A stretch of 64,000 nt of DNA from Actinernus sp. WN-2022 (taxonomy: Eukaryota; Cnidaria; Anthozoa; Actiniaria; Actinernidae): the NCBI GenBank assembly GCA_030867875.1, contig JAOWCC010000577.1, positions 142,282,344 to 142,346,343 of the forward strand. Direction: 5' to 3'. The translations under genes were made by a program, and so were the position numbers. Below the pieces are notes generated by a model. The model made no database searches. It was not told where the DNA came from and saw only the letters and a program-made list of their open reading frames with translations. Shown here in pieces: positions 36,501-46,346 of this stretch; the stretch's first letter is position 1; every line of letters begins with the position of its first letter.

Positions 36501-39500
36501 AATCGGGGACACAAATTTCTCGGTCGAAAGGGAATCTACCGGTCGGTTGGTTTTGGTGAAGGGAGGAAAACTGGAGAACCCGGAGCAAAATGCTCAGAGG
36601 GAGGGGTAAAATACCAACAAACTAAAGTCAAAGCCAGGCTACAGAGGGAAGAGGTAAAGTACTTACCACTGCACCATCCTGGCTCTAATTGTTATATTGT
36701 TAAGCAGTATTCATATAATTACCTCCATGCCAAACAGGTCACACCTCTTTGTTGTCTGTGCTTTAGTAGTGGAACCAAACAACTATAAAACACACACAAA
36801 GGAAGCAGTGCAATTTGTTTAGTTAATACTCTGTACAATAGTTACTGATTTCATTAAGAAAATGTCAATGTTGTACAATCATGTACTCTATATTTTGCTG
36901 ACTTTATAGGAAAATCACATGCCTGACGAGGAAATTCCACGTTAAATTGCACGAGAAAACCGATATCGCCCGAGTCGCTTCGACGAGGGCGATATCGGTT
37001 TTTCGAGTGCAATTTAACGAGGAATTACCGAGTCAGGCATATGATTTTCCTTGAATCGCATAGTCCGATGAATTACTTGAAGATTTAGTACTTTTGTTGA
37101 TATTTTGCTAAGTTATAAATAGCGCGCGTAGACGGAGTGGTGATTCCACTCTGAATCACCACTCCGTCTCAGCCAATCAGCGTCTGATTTCGCAAATGCA
37201 CCGTGCGATTCAGCTTTGGCTATGCGATTCTATATTTAATTTGTAGAATGTAATACAAGTCATGTAATCCCCGGCTCTTTTGTAAAAAATGTACCCATAA
37301 AATATTATTTTTGGCTTAAAATATATATTATGAATACTATTCTAAAATATGAACGTTATGTACAATCAGACGATAAAGTTAGACTGAAGATGCAACTATA
37401 TAGTCAACAGGTTGTTTGAAGAAAGGGTAACTTTACCCTTAGCTTGCGTAGTGGCTCAAAGGGCAAGGGAGAGGGAAAAAGCGAAGCGAAGGGGACTGGG
37501 GAGGGGAAGGGAGAGCCTGCCGGAACGCTATTGTTTCGGCGTTATCCGCCTCTCGTCAAGTGGTCACGAAATCCGTCACGAATAGCTGTCAAAACTAACC
37601 AATAGCGGCGCTTGTTTACATTGTCAAGGTAATGTACACTTCTTAAGAACTTTATTTCAAGAATGGTTGGACCAATAGGTCAAACTATGACTTTTAGAAG
37701 CTACATGTACAGAAACAAATGGTATGTTTCAATTTTCTAGTTTAATAACTTCAGGCCGAAGTTCCTCCAAAGGGGAGGAAGATGTAGAGAGTCATTGTAA
37801 ATAGTTTAGTTATTGTTGTCCTAGCTCACGCTGTCCTAGCTTAGTTCGTTAGTTTAGTTCGTCGGACAGCGCGAGGAAGCCTTCAAACACCTGGTGTATT
37901 ATTGTTTTCTAACTGTTGTACATTCGTGATTGTAATTGCAACTCTTGCATTTTTAGCCAATCACATTTCTCATCTCCTGAGAGAACGAGTAAATATGCCG
38001 AAACAATAGCGTTCCGGCAGGCTCTCCCTTCCCCTCCTCCCTCCCCAGTCCCCCTCACTTTTTTCCCTCTCCCTTCCCTTTTGAGCCGCTACGCAGGCTA
38101 CTTTACCCTAGGATAGTGCTATATAATCTGTATTAAAACCTGTAATCTGTAACCTCAGGTTAGTGAATTTAACCCTGGGATAGTGCTTACACTTTCTTCA
38201 AACAACCGGGTCCTGTAGACTAAAAAAAAACGTATTAATAAGTTTATGAGTCGAACCTCTACACAATAGCCAGGACAACATTTTGTGTAGAGGTGGCCGT
38301 TGTGGCCGTTAGTGGAGGTTCGACTGTATAACACTGAAGGAATTTTACAGTGGAGCAAATTTGTTATGTACGTAGAAAACGTTTGCTGATATAATAATTA
38401 TAACTGTGCATACAATAAGGGACTGTACACTCTCTATCACCTGAACCAACAAATACTATAAGTAAATGAATGGATGCTTGTTTTAAATATAATTCTCTAT
38501 ATCTCACCTTTTCAATGAGTATACCTTAACAAAATCATCCTGCAATGATTAAACCAAAATACAATGTAATTTTATAATAATTATTATTAATTCGAAACAG
38601 AGTGGGAGGTGATACTTCCACAAGCCTCGCCTTCTAAACAATAATATCCTTACAACAGTTTTGGTGTTGGACATTAAGGCTGTTTTCCATATGCATGTAA
38701 TACATTGCAAATGGTTGGGTGGGTGGGTTGGTTGGGTGGGTTGGTTGGGATTGGTTGGGTTGGGTTGGGGGTTAGGGTTGGGTTGGGTTGGGGGTTAGGG
38801 TTGGGTTGGGTTGGGGGTTAGGGTTGGGTTGGGGGTTAGGGTTGGGGTTGGGTTGGGTTGGTGGGGTGTGGGGGGTTGGTTGGATGGATTTACTTTGGCC
38901 ACAATAAAAGATACAAAATATTAAAATAAAGTAAAATATGCAACAAACAAAACATAGAAGCCAGGAGAACCAACACAGCGTTAGCCTATTACATGTACGT
39001 TGGTTTCCTATGAAAAATAAAATTACAATAAATGTCCTGATTACAATACATAATTCAACCTAAAAGCAGCATTTAAGAGGTGTGATTAACTGTCTTACAA
39101 GCCTGGTGACATTTCAGACATCAAATACATGTACTTGTACATGTACATTGTATTATAGCCATTTAAGAATATATATTTAAAATCATAAAATGATTAGTTT
39201 ACAAAAGTTTAAAGACATTAAAAAAAAATATTCTTCAATGGCTAATACAATGTACATGTACGTGTTTGCAAATCTAAAAGACTAGGAACTACATAATAAT
39301 ACATTCTAGTAACTAGTCTGGCCACCTCCCAGTTAGCTCAATGGTATTTTTTTAAAGCACTGGTCTGTTGTGTAGGAGGTCGCCGGTTCAAATCCTGGCA
39401 GGACCAACTCTTAGGGTCTTCAAATAATTGAGTAGAAGGTGTTGCCTTGACATAATCCAACAGTAAATGGCTAGACCTTCACATCTTTTCGGATAAGGAT

Positions 39501-42500
39501 ATAAAATTGTTGGACTATGAAAGTCAACAGAGGGCCATGTGGAAGATTACTAAGCTACATGTTAGTGGTTCATGTTACCTCAGTCTAAAATAAAGTGACT
39601 TTTTTTATTATTATTTGTACCTGCCATGCAACTGCAAACTTTGAGGTGTGAGGATGCCAGGTTAATGCCCTGACTGGAGAACTGGGCCTGGCCATAATTT
39701 AAGTAAAATAGAATTCAATGTTGGTCATTCTTTATCAACCTTAGAATAATAGAAAATTATAGAAATAATGAAAATAATTATTTATATACAATGTAACAAT
39801 GTCTGCTTATTACAACAGTAATGACATTAAGTCCATTTTGCAGACAATGTGTGAAAACTATTAACTGAATAACAAACACAATAATAATTATTATCAGATC
39901 TTACCAGTGAGAAACTGAGGAAAATTCTGTGATCATTTCCTCCTCGGAGAGCTGGCAAAAAGGACAGGATTTACTAGATTATAATATTAATTCAAACTCA
40001 AATTGGAAAAGACATTTCATTTTTATAATTAAATAATAAGTGCAAGGAACTGAAGTTAACATCAAAATTCCATATTAATTCTGGGACCAACTTCCAAAAT
40101 ATATATGTCTTTAGTTAATGAAATCTCTGTAATATTGGGAAATTCTATTTTTGAATCAGCAATAATGAAATTAGCCTGAATTTCAGCCGTCTACTCTGGT
40201 AATCATTCCTCCCCAAGAGAGACAACTGAATTCATTTGACAATAACGCCATCCAGTGACATCACTACCAGAAAACCTGATAGCGATCTTTGATTGGTTCA
40301 CATTTTATAATTTCACATAATTATCGTATTTACTAAGTAATCAGAGAAGACTCTATTTTGGACTTGTGACAAATTGATGGTTGATGAGCTTTCAGTGGAG
40401 TGCTTGCCTTCAGCAACGATCTTGAATTCACAAGGAAAACATCTGGAAATGGAATGATAATGCCCTGCGAAATAACTGGCTGACTGTCCTGTAAACATGT
40501 TTTTTCCCACATTGCATCCACAATGGTTTTGTTTTCGTGACCCACAAACTCTTTACAGCCACATGGCAGTTCTACAGTATTTGCATAAATTAAAATTTCA
40601 CTGGACGGCATGATTGCCACATGAATTCAGAAGTCTCTCTTGGGGAGGAATGAACCAGAGGAGATGGCTGAAATTCAGGCTATAATGACATTCCTAATAG
40701 AGCACTATGAAAAAACTCTAAAAACAGTTACTACAATTTTAATTAATTTAGCACCCTAGCTGTATCCAACAAGTGGCCCCTCTCCAGGTCCGAAAATTAA
40801 ATTAGTGCCCAGGGTGCTAATTCTATTTTTTTACAGTATTATTATATTTATTTATTTATTTAGGTACATTATAAAAGTCAATAAAGTGCATATAATAAAT
40901 GTATTATATATAAATAATCCTTCCATAATGCCTACAAGTAATAGAGTACAATACCATACAGTCATGTACATAAAACTAAATATTATTAATATTGTAAGTT
41001 ACTTACATTTAGGTGAGGATATGCCTTGCCATACAGTGAACTAAAACATTTGGCCACCAACTCAGCCCCATCACCAATGTATGTTAGCCAGGAAGGAGCT
41101 GACAATTAGAACAGTTAGGTTTGTCTATTATCCTATAAATCTCATATTTCAACCAATCAGAGCTCGGCTTTACTATGAAATACAGGGCGGTATTTCATGG
41201 ATTTTCTCTGAAATACAGAGCAGTATTTCATGGCTAGAAATTGCAGGAATTTCCTGTCCTTTCTTTATCACAGCCAATAAGAATTCAAGATATTGAATAC
41301 ATAATTAGCCTGAAGATGCGTCTGCCACTCAAAATGTTGGGTAGAGAAGCACTCTTCAGTGAAACTAAGACTTTAGAATCTTTTATTTTCGCTTCATTCA
41401 GAACTCTAATGACGGGTAGAGAAGCACTCAACGATGAAACTAAGACTTTAGAATCTTTTATTTTCGCTTCATTCAGAACTCTAACGGCGGGTAGAGAATT
41501 CTGAATGAAGCGAAAATAAAAGATTCTAAAGTGTTAGTTTCACCAATGAGTGCTTCTCTACCCACCGTTTGAGTTCTGAATGAAGAGAAAATAAAAGATT
41601 CTAACCCGCCATTAGAATTCTGAATGAAGCAAAAATAAAAGATTCTAAAGTCTTAGTTTCACCGATGAGTGCTTCTCTACCCGTCGTTAGAGTTCTGAAT
41701 GAAGCGAAAATAAAAGATTCTAAAGTCTTAGTTTCACCGATGAGTGCTTCTCTACCCGTCGTTAGAGTTCTGAATGAAGCGAAAATAAAAGCTTCTAAAG
41801 TCTTAGTTTCACCGATGAGTGCTTCTCTACCCGTCGTTAGAGTTCTGAATGAAGCGAAAATAAAAGATTCTAAAGTCTTAGTTTCACCGATGAGTGCTTC
41901 TCTACCCGTTGTTAGAGTTCTGAATGAAGCGAAAATAAAAGATTCTAAAGTCTTAGTTTCACCGATAAGTGCTTCTCTACCCGTCGTTAGAGTTCTGAAT
42001 GAAGCGAAAATAAAAGATTCTAAAGTCTTAGTTTCACCGATGAGTGCTTCTCTACCCGCCGTTAGAGTTCTGAATGAAGTGAAAATAAAAGATTCTAAAG
42101 TTAACAGCGGTGTTGAATAAAGAATGAAAAGAACGCCGAGTCATCGCGCCAAACTCGCACGTTTGTGATCATGACTGCTACATGAACAATTACATTGTAT
42201 TCTTATCTTCACACTAAAGTCAATGATTTCGGCGTGATAAAAATCTCAGCCAACTAATTACCGCAGTTGACCGCAGTTTTACCGAGGTATTACCGCGGTA
42301 AAACTGCGGTCGTTCTGAGGTAAAACCGCGGTATTACAGCGGTCATTGGACGCAGTAAAACCACTGACAGTAAATGCTTCAATAATACATTACATTGTAG
42401 TGAGCACTTGGGTTTACTGAGGTTAGTTTTTTTTATGTTGGGTTAGGATTTGGATTAGTTCACAGGACCATTGACGAAGCATTATTTTTCTGTAATCTAG

Positions 42501-45500
42501 CTCTGTAAAAACCCTAAATTAGTGAGCACTTGAGTTTAGGTTTTCTAAATGTTGGGTTAGGGCATGAATTAGTTCACAGGACCATTATATTAAATCTATT
42601 TATAATCGTGTTAGGAATGAGTTTGCTTGAAGTGAAGTGTTAACTGGCTTTAATCAATCTGATTGTTATTGGCCCTTGTTCCACATGAAAATGGCAGAGT
42701 GAAACAGAAATGTTGATTTTAACTCTGATTTATTTATCTGTAGTTCTTGATCCATTTTTGCATCTTTTCACATCCTCTGTGGACGATTCTTTGATGAGAG
42801 AATAAGGGAATGTTATACAGCATTTCTTTGAGCCAGTGTGGCTTAGAAGTTTGTTGTTTTCTGTACTGTATGCATACCTTCTTCTTTGTTCTTATTGAGT
42901 TCCTGCAGCATACCTGATAACCCCTTTGAGCTCCTTGCATTAAAAACATAATTCAAATTAACAGTGAATACATTACATTGTATACATGTAACATACAGAA
43001 TTGCATTCACCGATGTTCATTGTATTAATTTCTGGCCATTGAGAACAAAAAATACAATTTCAAAAGAACTATAGAGTACAATCATGTTCATGTAGCAAAA
43101 ACTGTGCAGGAAGGAATTGTGTAGAATGTACAATTGTAACCCTGATATACTTACAGTGCATGGAACAATTTCTTCCAAAGACTGTTTTCTTCTGTGCAGG
43201 ATAAAAAAGGATTCCAATCTTCATCAGCAGATTTCGACAGGCTCCTGGCTGTCTTGACCCCCTCTTTGTCCATATTAATGTCTGGGTAATCAAGACCCTA
43301 TAAACATGCAACATCGTGTACTGAGCTGAAGTTTATGTACCTATTTCAAAATAGCTTGTCCTGTGTATGACACACCCTTTATCCTGCTTGCAGGGTCTTC
43401 TGCTGTGTTTTTGTCTATGGGTTGTGCCAGGGTTTGTGAGGTTCCTGTGTGGTAGAGAGAGAGGAGGGGAAGGGGGTGGGGGGGGGGGGGGGGGGGGGGA
43501 GGGGGGAGGGGGAGGGGGGGAGGAGGAGAGTAAAAGCCTACAGCAAAACATTACCCTCAGCTGTTATTTTGAATTCCTGTTCATCCATGAATGGGATCAG
43601 TTCACCATGCTAATTGGTTCATTACAGTAGATGCCAATCTTAGAGAAGTGCATTCTAACACTCAGTTCATATAGTTAACAATCAAATTAATGATAAAAAG
43701 GCTTCTCTTGATCCTGTTGACTTCCAAGGCACTCTTTGTGAGTCTCTGGAGTCTCTTTCACTTCAGTTTTTTTTCAAACACCAGAAGACAAAGGTTGCTT
43801 CCCTGAAGATGGAGATGTTTTGACATTGTTATGGCATGTTAGCCTCCTCTGCAGGCACAGGTATCTCTAGTATCGGAAACCGGCGAAAAAATTAACAAAT
43901 ATGAAATTGGGTTACCTGTGGCACAGTCTTTTCTCCCTCACCACAGGAAACCCAATTCCAATTATTATTATTCTCAAGTACACTAGAGATGCCTGTGGAG
44001 GACTGCATGGCTAACGGCATGTGAGTTTTTGGAAAACTTAACTTGGACATTTGAAGGGCTGTGTGCAAAAAGGGCGTAAGTGACTCTTGATCACGTTCTA
44101 AATTCTCCCTTAGAAGACAACGAAATTGAAGGAGAATTTAGAATGTGATCAAGAGTCACTTGATCGCAGGCAGCTGCAAACAACAACAATAAGACATAAT
44201 TTCAGATTTCAAGCTATCTGTACATGTACATGTAGGTGTCGATTGATTAGGGCTACATTGTATTTTGTTAGTCGTATAAAATCTCACATGTTCTGGAATA
44301 GGTGTGTACAAGGATCTGCAAGGATCATTGTGCCAACAGTAATGTTACTAATTAAAAAGCTAAAGTTAATAAGTCACAGAGATATAAATTGCCTTTTTCC
44401 AAAAGACATTTGTTCCTTTGACGCTTTGTCTAATGAAATTTTGTACAATTATTAGTTCTCCAAGATTTACTTTAATTTGGCTGGTTGGAACATGAATACT
44501 CAGCCAGACCACCTTGAAGTTTCTGACACCCAAAAATCTCATGCCCCATAGTCCGGGACTAGTAGATTTTCATGCCAGGCAAGTACTTTTTGTCTTTAAT
44601 CATTTGGACTAGTTCAAAATTGCCTCAAACTGCAAAGAAGGGGGGTTACATATAAAATAGAAATTATATGATTGTATGAATAAAACTTTATGAGATTTAA
44701 CTTAATTTAGAGTGAAAGAAATCTAAATATTTTGCTAGCTACTCATTAGAATACACCACATGCTCAGATCGACATATGCTGAACAGAAATCCGATCAAAA
44801 ATCATCCAAAATTCATCCTACTGCGTTTAAATTCACAAACGATCTGCATTTTTAACTTACCTTTGATTCTGTTATCAGTTTTTATAGAATTATTAGTTGA
44901 GCTTGCTGTAATTACGATTTTCTTCAGAGCACTTTGATGAAAGCATGGATGAAAGGTGATTGCAAAGGTTTGTATCTATAGGATCCGGATAACCATGGCA
45001 GGAAATTTTGCATACATTTCACAATGGCGGCGGAAACTTTGAGGTGGTCTATTGGAAACTCGCTTCTGGTGGTTTTGATTGCTTTTTATTTCAATGACAG
45101 GTTTGACATCTTACATGCATGACTGCAGCCTGCATTATAATTAGGGGACAAATACAGTTCCTTGCCATTACAGAAGAGCCTGCAATTAGGCTAGACAACC
45201 TTTTATAGATTAATAATGTACATGTAAGCTCTGCTCAGTATAATCATAGTTAATAGAGTGGAATGGTTATGAAACCCAGCGACCTTCTTTGTTATATGTC
45301 TTTGTTAGCTTTTTTCAACCACTACCCTGCACAAAACACAATAGAAATTCCAATGTGTTAATCAATCAGCCAATAGAAACGTGTGAGTTCAGTCGTTCAG
45401 GGGACGCTAATGAACTATGACCCTGCACAATCTTTTGTCTTGCCCCCTTCCAACATAAATCGCAGCGCCTTTGTTAGCCCCTTTGAAGTTTGCCGGGTTT

Positions 45501-46346
45501 CATAACCATTCCACTCTATTAACTATGGTATAATATTGTTTTAGAAGTGTTAAATATACATAACAAAAGTTTTAGATACAATAATTTATAGTTTAAAGCA
45601 GTTTTCAATAATACTCGGAATGAGAACTCAAATTCCGACCAATGTTTTTTTTTTTTGCTGCCATCAATCATAACTACGATGGCCACCAAATATTTATGAA
45701 CGATGGTCCAAGCTCTCCATTCCCTGGGGAATCTGCAATGTTGAAATACTTCCCACAGCCATTGTTTGTAAATATTCGGTGGCCATCGTAGCTATGATTG
45801 ATGGCAGCAAATAAAAACTTAATGTTGGTCAACATTTGAGCTGTCAGTCCATGTATTATTGAAAACTGCTCTAATAGGAGAACATATTATTTTAACTGAT
45901 CTGCATTGTGGTCACAGCATGGGTGTTTTACATAATAATGAGCTGCAAACCATGTGCTCAAGTATTTCTGCTGACCGCAGTTTCTAATTTGCATTCTGCA
46001 TTTATGCAAAACACCCTCATCATTGTAGGTCATGTGCATAAGATCTTACAGCAGTTATAAATAATTTCCCAATTCATTCTTTTCACCTGGTGGACTCAAA
46101 GTGAGGCATTCCATTGTTTTTGCATATGTTTGCCTCGATCACACCGAGGGATATCAGAACGAGTTACAAAGGATCACCTCACTTTGAATCCAAGATGGCC
46201 TGACAGAATTTCCTTACCTGTGTAGCTGGAACATGACTCGATAAATCAGCCGTTTTGAAGTCCTCAGATATATATTTAGCATTGAATTCACATAAGGTCA
46301 CCTCCCCAACAGAAGGGGGAGCTGGAAAAACAGAGAGAAGAGACAT
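27406..46346 (-). CDS. AAAS: Aladin, WD-repeat nucleoporin (complete gene, 16 exons)
   Basis: Aladin sits on the cytoplasmic side of the nuclear pore complex, tethered by NDC1; loss causes triple-A syndrome in humans. Sixteen exons were placed by matching human aladin and requiring GT/AG borders and consistent phase: 46346-46218, 43297-43155, 42933-42878, 41098-41007, 39951-39905, 39687-39621, 38539-38508, 36782-36723, 33371-33288, 32416-32308, 30236-30115, 29695-29544, 28860-28693, 28572-28497, 27932-27848, 27537-27406. They sum to 1554 nt, or 517 residues plus stop (human 546). Human AAAS also has 16 exons. Residues 1-150 are the helical N-terminal part; WD-repeat strands recur with Trp at 166, 208, 255, 297, 338 and 408 (TWHP, AWSP, SWSP, CWSP, CWSP, AWDP). 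VWDV at 274 and DPSGERLA at 409 match human exactly or nearly. The human C-terminal tail is shorter and different here. Introns carry many mobile elements; the gene is divergent from MCM9. Confidence 0.97.
27848..27932 (-). CDS. AAAS: AAAS exon 15
   Basis: 85 nt; PELVTFQQNFRNGALLTV matches human PQLITFHPSFNKGALLSV. Acceptor TGCAG, donor GTT|GTAAGT, phase 2 to 0. Confidence 0.95.
28497..28572 (-). CDS. AAAS: AAAS exon 14
   Basis: 76 nt; IVAIFKTRLKPTFEVLPR matches human VILLFRTRNSPVFELLPC. Acceptor TCTAG, donor AAG|GTTTGA, phase 1 to 2. Confidence 0.93.
28693..28860 (-). CDS. AAAS: AAAS exon 13
   Basis: 168 nt; MVRSMAWDPSGERLAIIF matches human EAHSMVWDPSGERLAVLM. Acceptor TGAAG, donor GAAG|GTTTGC, phase 1 to 1. 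Confidence 0.95.
29205..29362. mobile_element. Hairpin element in AAAS intron 12/13
   Basis: AAAGCCAGCATTAAATCCATC pairs imperfectly with TGTGATGGACC...GTCTGGCTTT, about 155 bp apart. (Arms near 29207-29232 and 29329-29358.). Confidence 0.5.
29544..29695 (-). CDS. AAAS: AAAS exon 12
   Basis: 152 nt; TWTCEKWSNLAGRCKTGCW matches human MWTCERWPTLSGRCQTGCW. Donor CTG|GTGAGT, phase 2 to 1. Confidence 0.96.
30115..30236 (-). CDS. AAAS: AAAS exon 11
   Basis: 122 nt; VWDVTMETATPLYRAGGG matches human VWDVSTETCVPLPWFRGGG. Acceptor TAAAG; weak donor CAG|GTTGGC, phase 0 to 2. Confidence 0.95.
30369..30510. mobile_element. 142-bp MITE, copy 1
   Basis: TTGAAGGCCTGTGTGCAAAA at the left and TTTTGCACACAGCCCTTCAA at the right, with arms running inward through AGGGCGTAA and TTAGAACGTGATCAAG. 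A sister copy is at 44051. Confidence 0.85.
31006..32031. mobile_element. TTAA-flanked element, copy 2 (AAAS intron 10)
   Basis: TTAA at 31006-31009 and 32028-32031; ends CTCTTTACCGTCCGA / TCGGACGACAAAGAG. The interior matches 2816-3852 throughout in the same orientation (GACATGCTGGAAA, GGTGATTTGGACTCAAGCCG, AATGATGTCCTCTAGCTCTC) although the terminal ~15 bp differ. Confidence 0.85.
32308..32416 (-). CDS. AAAS: AAAS exon 10
   Basis: 109 nt; PVTTISWSPGGQLLVSGSP matches human PVTSLAWAPSGGRLLSASP. Of several AG choices only AGCAG|T gives the required phase 2. Donor ATG|GTAAGA. Confidence 0.95.
32810..33000 (+). repeat. GTGGCGTAGGG-type repeat with C runs
   Basis: Two near-copies of GAATTCATCATTTTGCCCC separated by a C15 run; old mobile DNA of unknown family. 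Confidence 0.5.
33288..33371 (-). CDS. AAAS: AAAS exon 9
   Basis: 84 nt; PLSASVLAVGCDSGIFVW matches human PLSASVLAVACQSCILIW. Acceptor TTCAG; donor AAG|GTATGT, phase 2 to 2. Confidence 0.96.
33466..33650. mobile_element. Truncated copy of the CCCTTTCAGCCC element
   Basis: TTAA then CCCTTTCAGCCCTGAGTC; about 180 bp identical in order to 33942-34119, then the match stops at GATTACTTG. Confidence 0.75.
33942..34935. mobile_element. TTAA-flanked element, CCCTTTCAGCCC family
   Basis: TTAA at both ends (33942-33945, 34932-34935) with inverted ends CCCTTTCAGCCC / GGGCTGAGAGGG; 994 bp. piggyBac-like by target and ends. A 101-codon frame at 34031 is not recognisable as a transposase. Confidence 0.85.
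35461..36321. mobile_element. TA-flanked element with 27-bp inverted ends
   Basis: TA then CCGTATTCACTCACGGATAA, ending TTATTCGTGAGTGAATACGG then TA. A second GATAAGCCGCAC lies just inside the right end. TA duplication fits the Tc1/mariner/pogo group (inference). About 860 bp, no intact transposase. Confidence 0.85.
36723..36782 (-). CDS. AAAS: AAAS exon 8
   Basis: 60 nt; CLVPLLKHRQQRGVTCLAW aligns with human IVPSLKHRLQRNVASLAW. Donor GAG|GTAATT, phase 2 to 2. Confidence 0.95.
36909..37050. mobile_element. 142-bp near-perfect hairpin element
   Basis: Arms of about 63 bp: GGAAAATCACATGCCTGAC outward and AAAACCGATATCGCCC inward, with a 15-bp loop. At 37132-37169 a second hairpin (GACGGAGTGGTGATTC arms) follows. 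Confidence 0.85.
37440..38100. mobile_element. 660-bp element with ~110-bp G-rich inverted ends
   Basis: Left GCGTAGTGGCTCAAAGGGC, GGGAGAGCCTGCCGGAACGC, TATTGTTTCGGC; right carries the complements in reverse order. The right tip reads GTAGCCTGCGTAGCGGCTC when complemented. No coding capacity. Confidence 0.8.
38508..38539 (-). CDS. AAAS: AAAS exon 7 (32-nt microexon)
   Basis: Only DDFVKVYSLK plus two bases, aligning with human DDSVRVYN. Acceptor TGCAG, donor AG|GTGAGA. Both phases fit the neighbours (0 in, 2 out), which is what secures this tiny exon. Confidence 0.9.
38712..38882 (+). repeat. Telomere-like G-rich array
   Basis: Degenerate GGTTG/GGGTT units, then repeated GGGGTTAGGGTTGGGTTGGG. 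TTAGGG is the animal telomere motif. Lies in the AAAS intron between exons 7 and 6; strong G-quadruplex potential. Confidence 0.85.
39318..39612 (+). mobile_element. tRNA-derived SINE
   Basis: Box A (TTAGCTCAATGGTA) and box B (GGTTCAAATCC) are followed by GGCAGGACCA and a ~200-bp unrelated body ending in a T-rich tail. The D-arm region has an insertion (TTTTTTTAAA), so it is not a working tRNA. Confidence 0.75.
39621..39687 (-). CDS. AAAS: AAAS exon 6
   Basis: 67 nt; VRALTWHPHTSKFAVAW aligns with human RVFAWHPHTNKFAVAL. Donor CAG|GTACAA, phase 2 to 0. Confidence 0.95.
39905..39951 (-). CDS. AAAS: AAAS exon 5
   Basis: 47 nt; LSEEEMITEFSSVSH(W) aligns with human LRSEDLIAEFAQVTNW. Acceptor GCCAG, donor CTG|GTAAGA, phase 0 to 2. 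Confidence 0.95.
40172..40682. mobile_element. 510-bp MITE, TA-flanked
   Basis: TAGCCTGAATTTCAGCC at the left, GGCTGAAATTCAGGCTA at the right; arms continue through ATTCCTCCCCAAGAGAGAC / GTCTCTCTTGGGGAGGAAT. Confidence 0.85.
41007..41098 (-). CDS. AAAS: AAAS exon 4
   Basis: 92 nt; PSWLTYIGDGAELVAKCF then SSLYGKAYPHLN aligns with human EWVKTASGWALALCRW and SSLHGSLFPHL. Donor AAT|GTAAGT, phase 1 to 0. Confidence 0.95.
41341..42115. repeat. 75-bp minisatellite with an orientation switch
   Basis: Two 75-bp units (GTAGAGAAGCACTC..., starting 41341 and 41416) run one way; at about 41498 the array flips through GAATTC and seven or so units (GTGCTTCTCTACCC...) run the other way to 42115. Period is exactly 75 in most units, so a 151-codon frame stays open (41665-42120), with SASLPVVRVLNEAKIK repeated. 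Confidence 0.95.
42270..42310. repeat. ACCGCAGTTTTACC hairpin cluster
   Basis: ACCGCAGTTTTACC at 42270 and its exact complement ending 42310; inside and after it are TTACCGCGGTAA and more ACCGCGGT motifs up to 42340. Confidence 0.7.
42392..42595. repeat. Direct repeat pair
   Basis: GTGAGCACTTG(G/A)GTTTA...GTTGGGTTAGG...TTAGTTCACAGGACCATT occurs twice, about 127 bp apart. Confidence 0.7.
42878..42933 (-). CDS. AAAS: AAAS exon 3
   Basis: 56 nt; SSKGLSGMLQELNKNKEE aligns with human GLFGVLNEIANSEEE. Acceptor GCAAG, donor AAG|GTATGC, phase 2 to 1. Confidence 0.9.
43155..43297 (-). CDS. AAAS: AAAS exon 2
   Basis: Residues 44-91; INMDKEGVKTARSLSK and ENSLWKKLFHA align with the human segment ending in VWKRCINIW. 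Acceptor TATAG, donor CT|GTAAGT, leaving phase 2. Confidence 0.93.
43452..43528 (+). repeat. Poly-purine G-rich tract
   Basis: GAGAGAGGAGGGG followed by long G runs broken by A and T; slippage-prone and G-quadruplex-prone. Confidence 0.9.
44051..44161. mobile_element. Same MITE as 30369, right end truncated
   Basis: TTGAAGGGCTGTGTGCAAAA and GATCACGTTCTAAATTCTCC are followed by the inverted TTTAGAATGTGATCAAG, but the outer right end is missing after GAGTCACTT. Confidence 0.8.
45239..45534. mobile_element. MITE with TATAAT duplication
   Basis: Inverted ends CATAGTTAATAGAGTGGAAT / ATTCCACTCTATTAACTATG flanked by TATAAT at 45239-45244 and 45529-45534. Confidence 0.85.
45598..45870. mobile_element. 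MITE with long inverted arms
   Basis: GCAGTTTTCAATAAT / ATTATTGAAAACTGC at the tips; inner arms TGCTGCCATCAATCAT and CGATGGCCACC also pair. Confidence 0.85.
46091..46192. mobile_element. Short inverted-repeat element in AAAS intron 1
   Basis: TGGACTCAAAGTGAGG pairs with CCTCACTTTGAATCCA about 100 bp apart, ending just inside the exon 1 donor. Confidence 0.55.
46218..46346 (-). CDS. AAAS: AAAS exon 1
   Basis: Residues 1-43, MSLLSVFPAPPSVGEVTL, matching the human start with its Phe-Pro-Pro run and EVTL. Donor CAG|GTAAGG, phase 0. An upstream in-frame Met at 46412 is unlikely, as the human protein starts at this position. Confidence 0.95.

Noticed and set aside
40333..40620. 95-codon minus-strand frame as a missing AAAS exon
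   Set aside because: It is the inside of the 40172-40682 MITE; the true exon 4 is at 41007-41098 and all phases close without it.
41665..42120. 151-codon open frame with six 25-residue repeats
   Set aside because: It is the 75-bp minisatellite read in its one open frame, inside an AAAS intron on the opposite strand; no flanking gene structure.
43333..43630. Pro-rich and Gly-rich open frames
   Set aside because: Homopolymer-like G tract read in different frames.
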